This document shows positions 38,550 to 38,977 of a stretch of 38,977 nucleotides of DNA, in pieces. Positions within the stretch are counted from its first letter, which is position 1, and each line of letters opens with the position of its first letter. The DNA comes from Streptomyces chryseus (GTDB lineage: Bacteria; Actinomycetota; Actinomycetes; Streptomycetales; Streptomycetaceae). The notes beneath the pieces are model-generated. The model was not told the origin of the DNA and did no database searches. It saw only the letters and a program-made list of their open reading frames with translations. Both the position numbers and the translations under genes were made by a program. The stretch is from assembly GCF_014650755.1 (NCBI RefSeq), contig NZ_BMVO01000035.1, forward strand, positions 1-38,977. The letters are read 5' to 3'.

Positions 38550-38977
38550 TTCCCGTGTTCTCCTTCGTGGAATGTCGCGCGTAATCAGAATGGAAGGTCC
38601 CGGCGCGATGATGTGGCCCGGGGTTGTGGTGTCTGGTCACAAACACTACACAGGCAGGGCACGTGATGCATCATCCGCGCGCCAACTTTCACCCCCAGGG
38701 TGATACATGGCCGAATCTCACCCCGAAGCGGCCGGTTATCCTGTATGCTGATGGGGTATTGGTGAGCTTGACCGGGCGGTTTCAAGGGTGGGGGAGTGGT
38801 CAGGGTGGAGCGCAGCGGAACCCTTCACTGCGGTGAGGCCGGCACCCGATCAGGTCGACAGTCCGTCACATCCGTTGCGGGGGTGGTGGCCAGGAACCCC
38901 AAGCCCTACACAGGGCCGCGCGTGATGCACCTCCCCTTGCTGCCAGCCCCAGCGACCGTGCTTGCGCGGTCGCCTGC
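38550..38977. other. Right-end region: helicase promoter and a repeated element
   Basis: No gene is supported here. A sequence of about 25 bases starting CTACACAGG and ending CGTGATGCA occurs at 38646-38670 and, slightly changed, at 38906-38929. Between them is a lower-GC stretch (CCGGTTATCCTGTATGCTGATGGGGTATT) suited to divergent promoters. At 38951-38972 GCGACCG / CGGTCGC forms a small hairpin. A plus-strand gene may begin beyond the window. Confidence 0.5.

Noticed and set aside
38763..38836. Short plus-strand frame from GTG in the right-end region
   Set aside because: It has 24 codons, poor third-position GC and no ribosome site.
38951..38972. Telomere of a linear plasmid
   Set aside because: Only one small hairpin is present and I do not see the dense terminal palindromes of Streptomyces telomeres. 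The window may simply end here.

Overview
The window looks like part of a large conjugative plasmid, or a plasmid-like integrative element, of a Streptomyces-type actinomycete. DNA is very GC-rich with strong GC bias at third codon positions. GTG and TTG starts with GGAGG ribosome sites are common, and stops often overlap starts (ATGA, GTGA, TGATG). Two leucine codons are the rare TTA codon read by bldA tRNA. Nearly everything is a known plasmid family or a small orphan gene. There are no housekeeping genes, rRNA, tRNA, CRISPR arrays, transposases or integrases.

Layout. 1-9021: a transfer/spread-type region with the end of an SpdB2-like protein, a large low-complexity protein (1857-4058), a TraB/FtsK-like ATPase (4581-6716) and several small membrane proteins, plus a hidden minus-strand zinc-ribbon gene (6985-7146). 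9108-15883: a long chain of tightly packed small genes: an RRQRL zinc protein, a DUF3307-like membrane protein, a P-loop kinase, several zinc-knuckle proteins, a GGDEF diguanylate cyclase, an ASCH-domain protein, a possible OB-fold protein and a stand-alone RapZ C-terminal domain. 16099-17734: parA, a parB-like gene and two 15-bp palindromes that look like the partition site. 17896-21907: an orphan RelE-like protein, a candidate oriT and a helicase-less MOBF relaxase. 22319-23557: a 1.2 kb non-coding region with three repeat families arranged in mirror order around an AT-richer core, the best candidate replication origin. 23558-28427: small orphan genes, a replication-relaxation family protein and a decayed DUF6233 gene. 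28689-32489: an FtsK/TraB translocase followed by two tandem paralogues that have both lost the Walker A lysine. 32664-35598: a DUF6879 / XRE-DUF5753 regulatory module and a DUF6415-like pair. 35794-38549: a minus-strand operon with a DEAH helicase carrying four helicase-associated repeats. The last 430 bases are a divergent promoter-like region with a repeated element.

Together these encode partition, conjugation (relaxase plus two translocases), probably replication, and cargo with an RNA/nucleotide flavour. No recognisable replication initiator is visible. The most unusual items are the translocase with two pseudo-ATPase paralogues (28689-32489), the mirror-symmetric origin-like array (22488-23425), and the cargo chain containing GGDEF, ASCH, RapZ-C and kinase genes (9794-15883). 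Family assignments come from motif recognition by eye; no database search was run.
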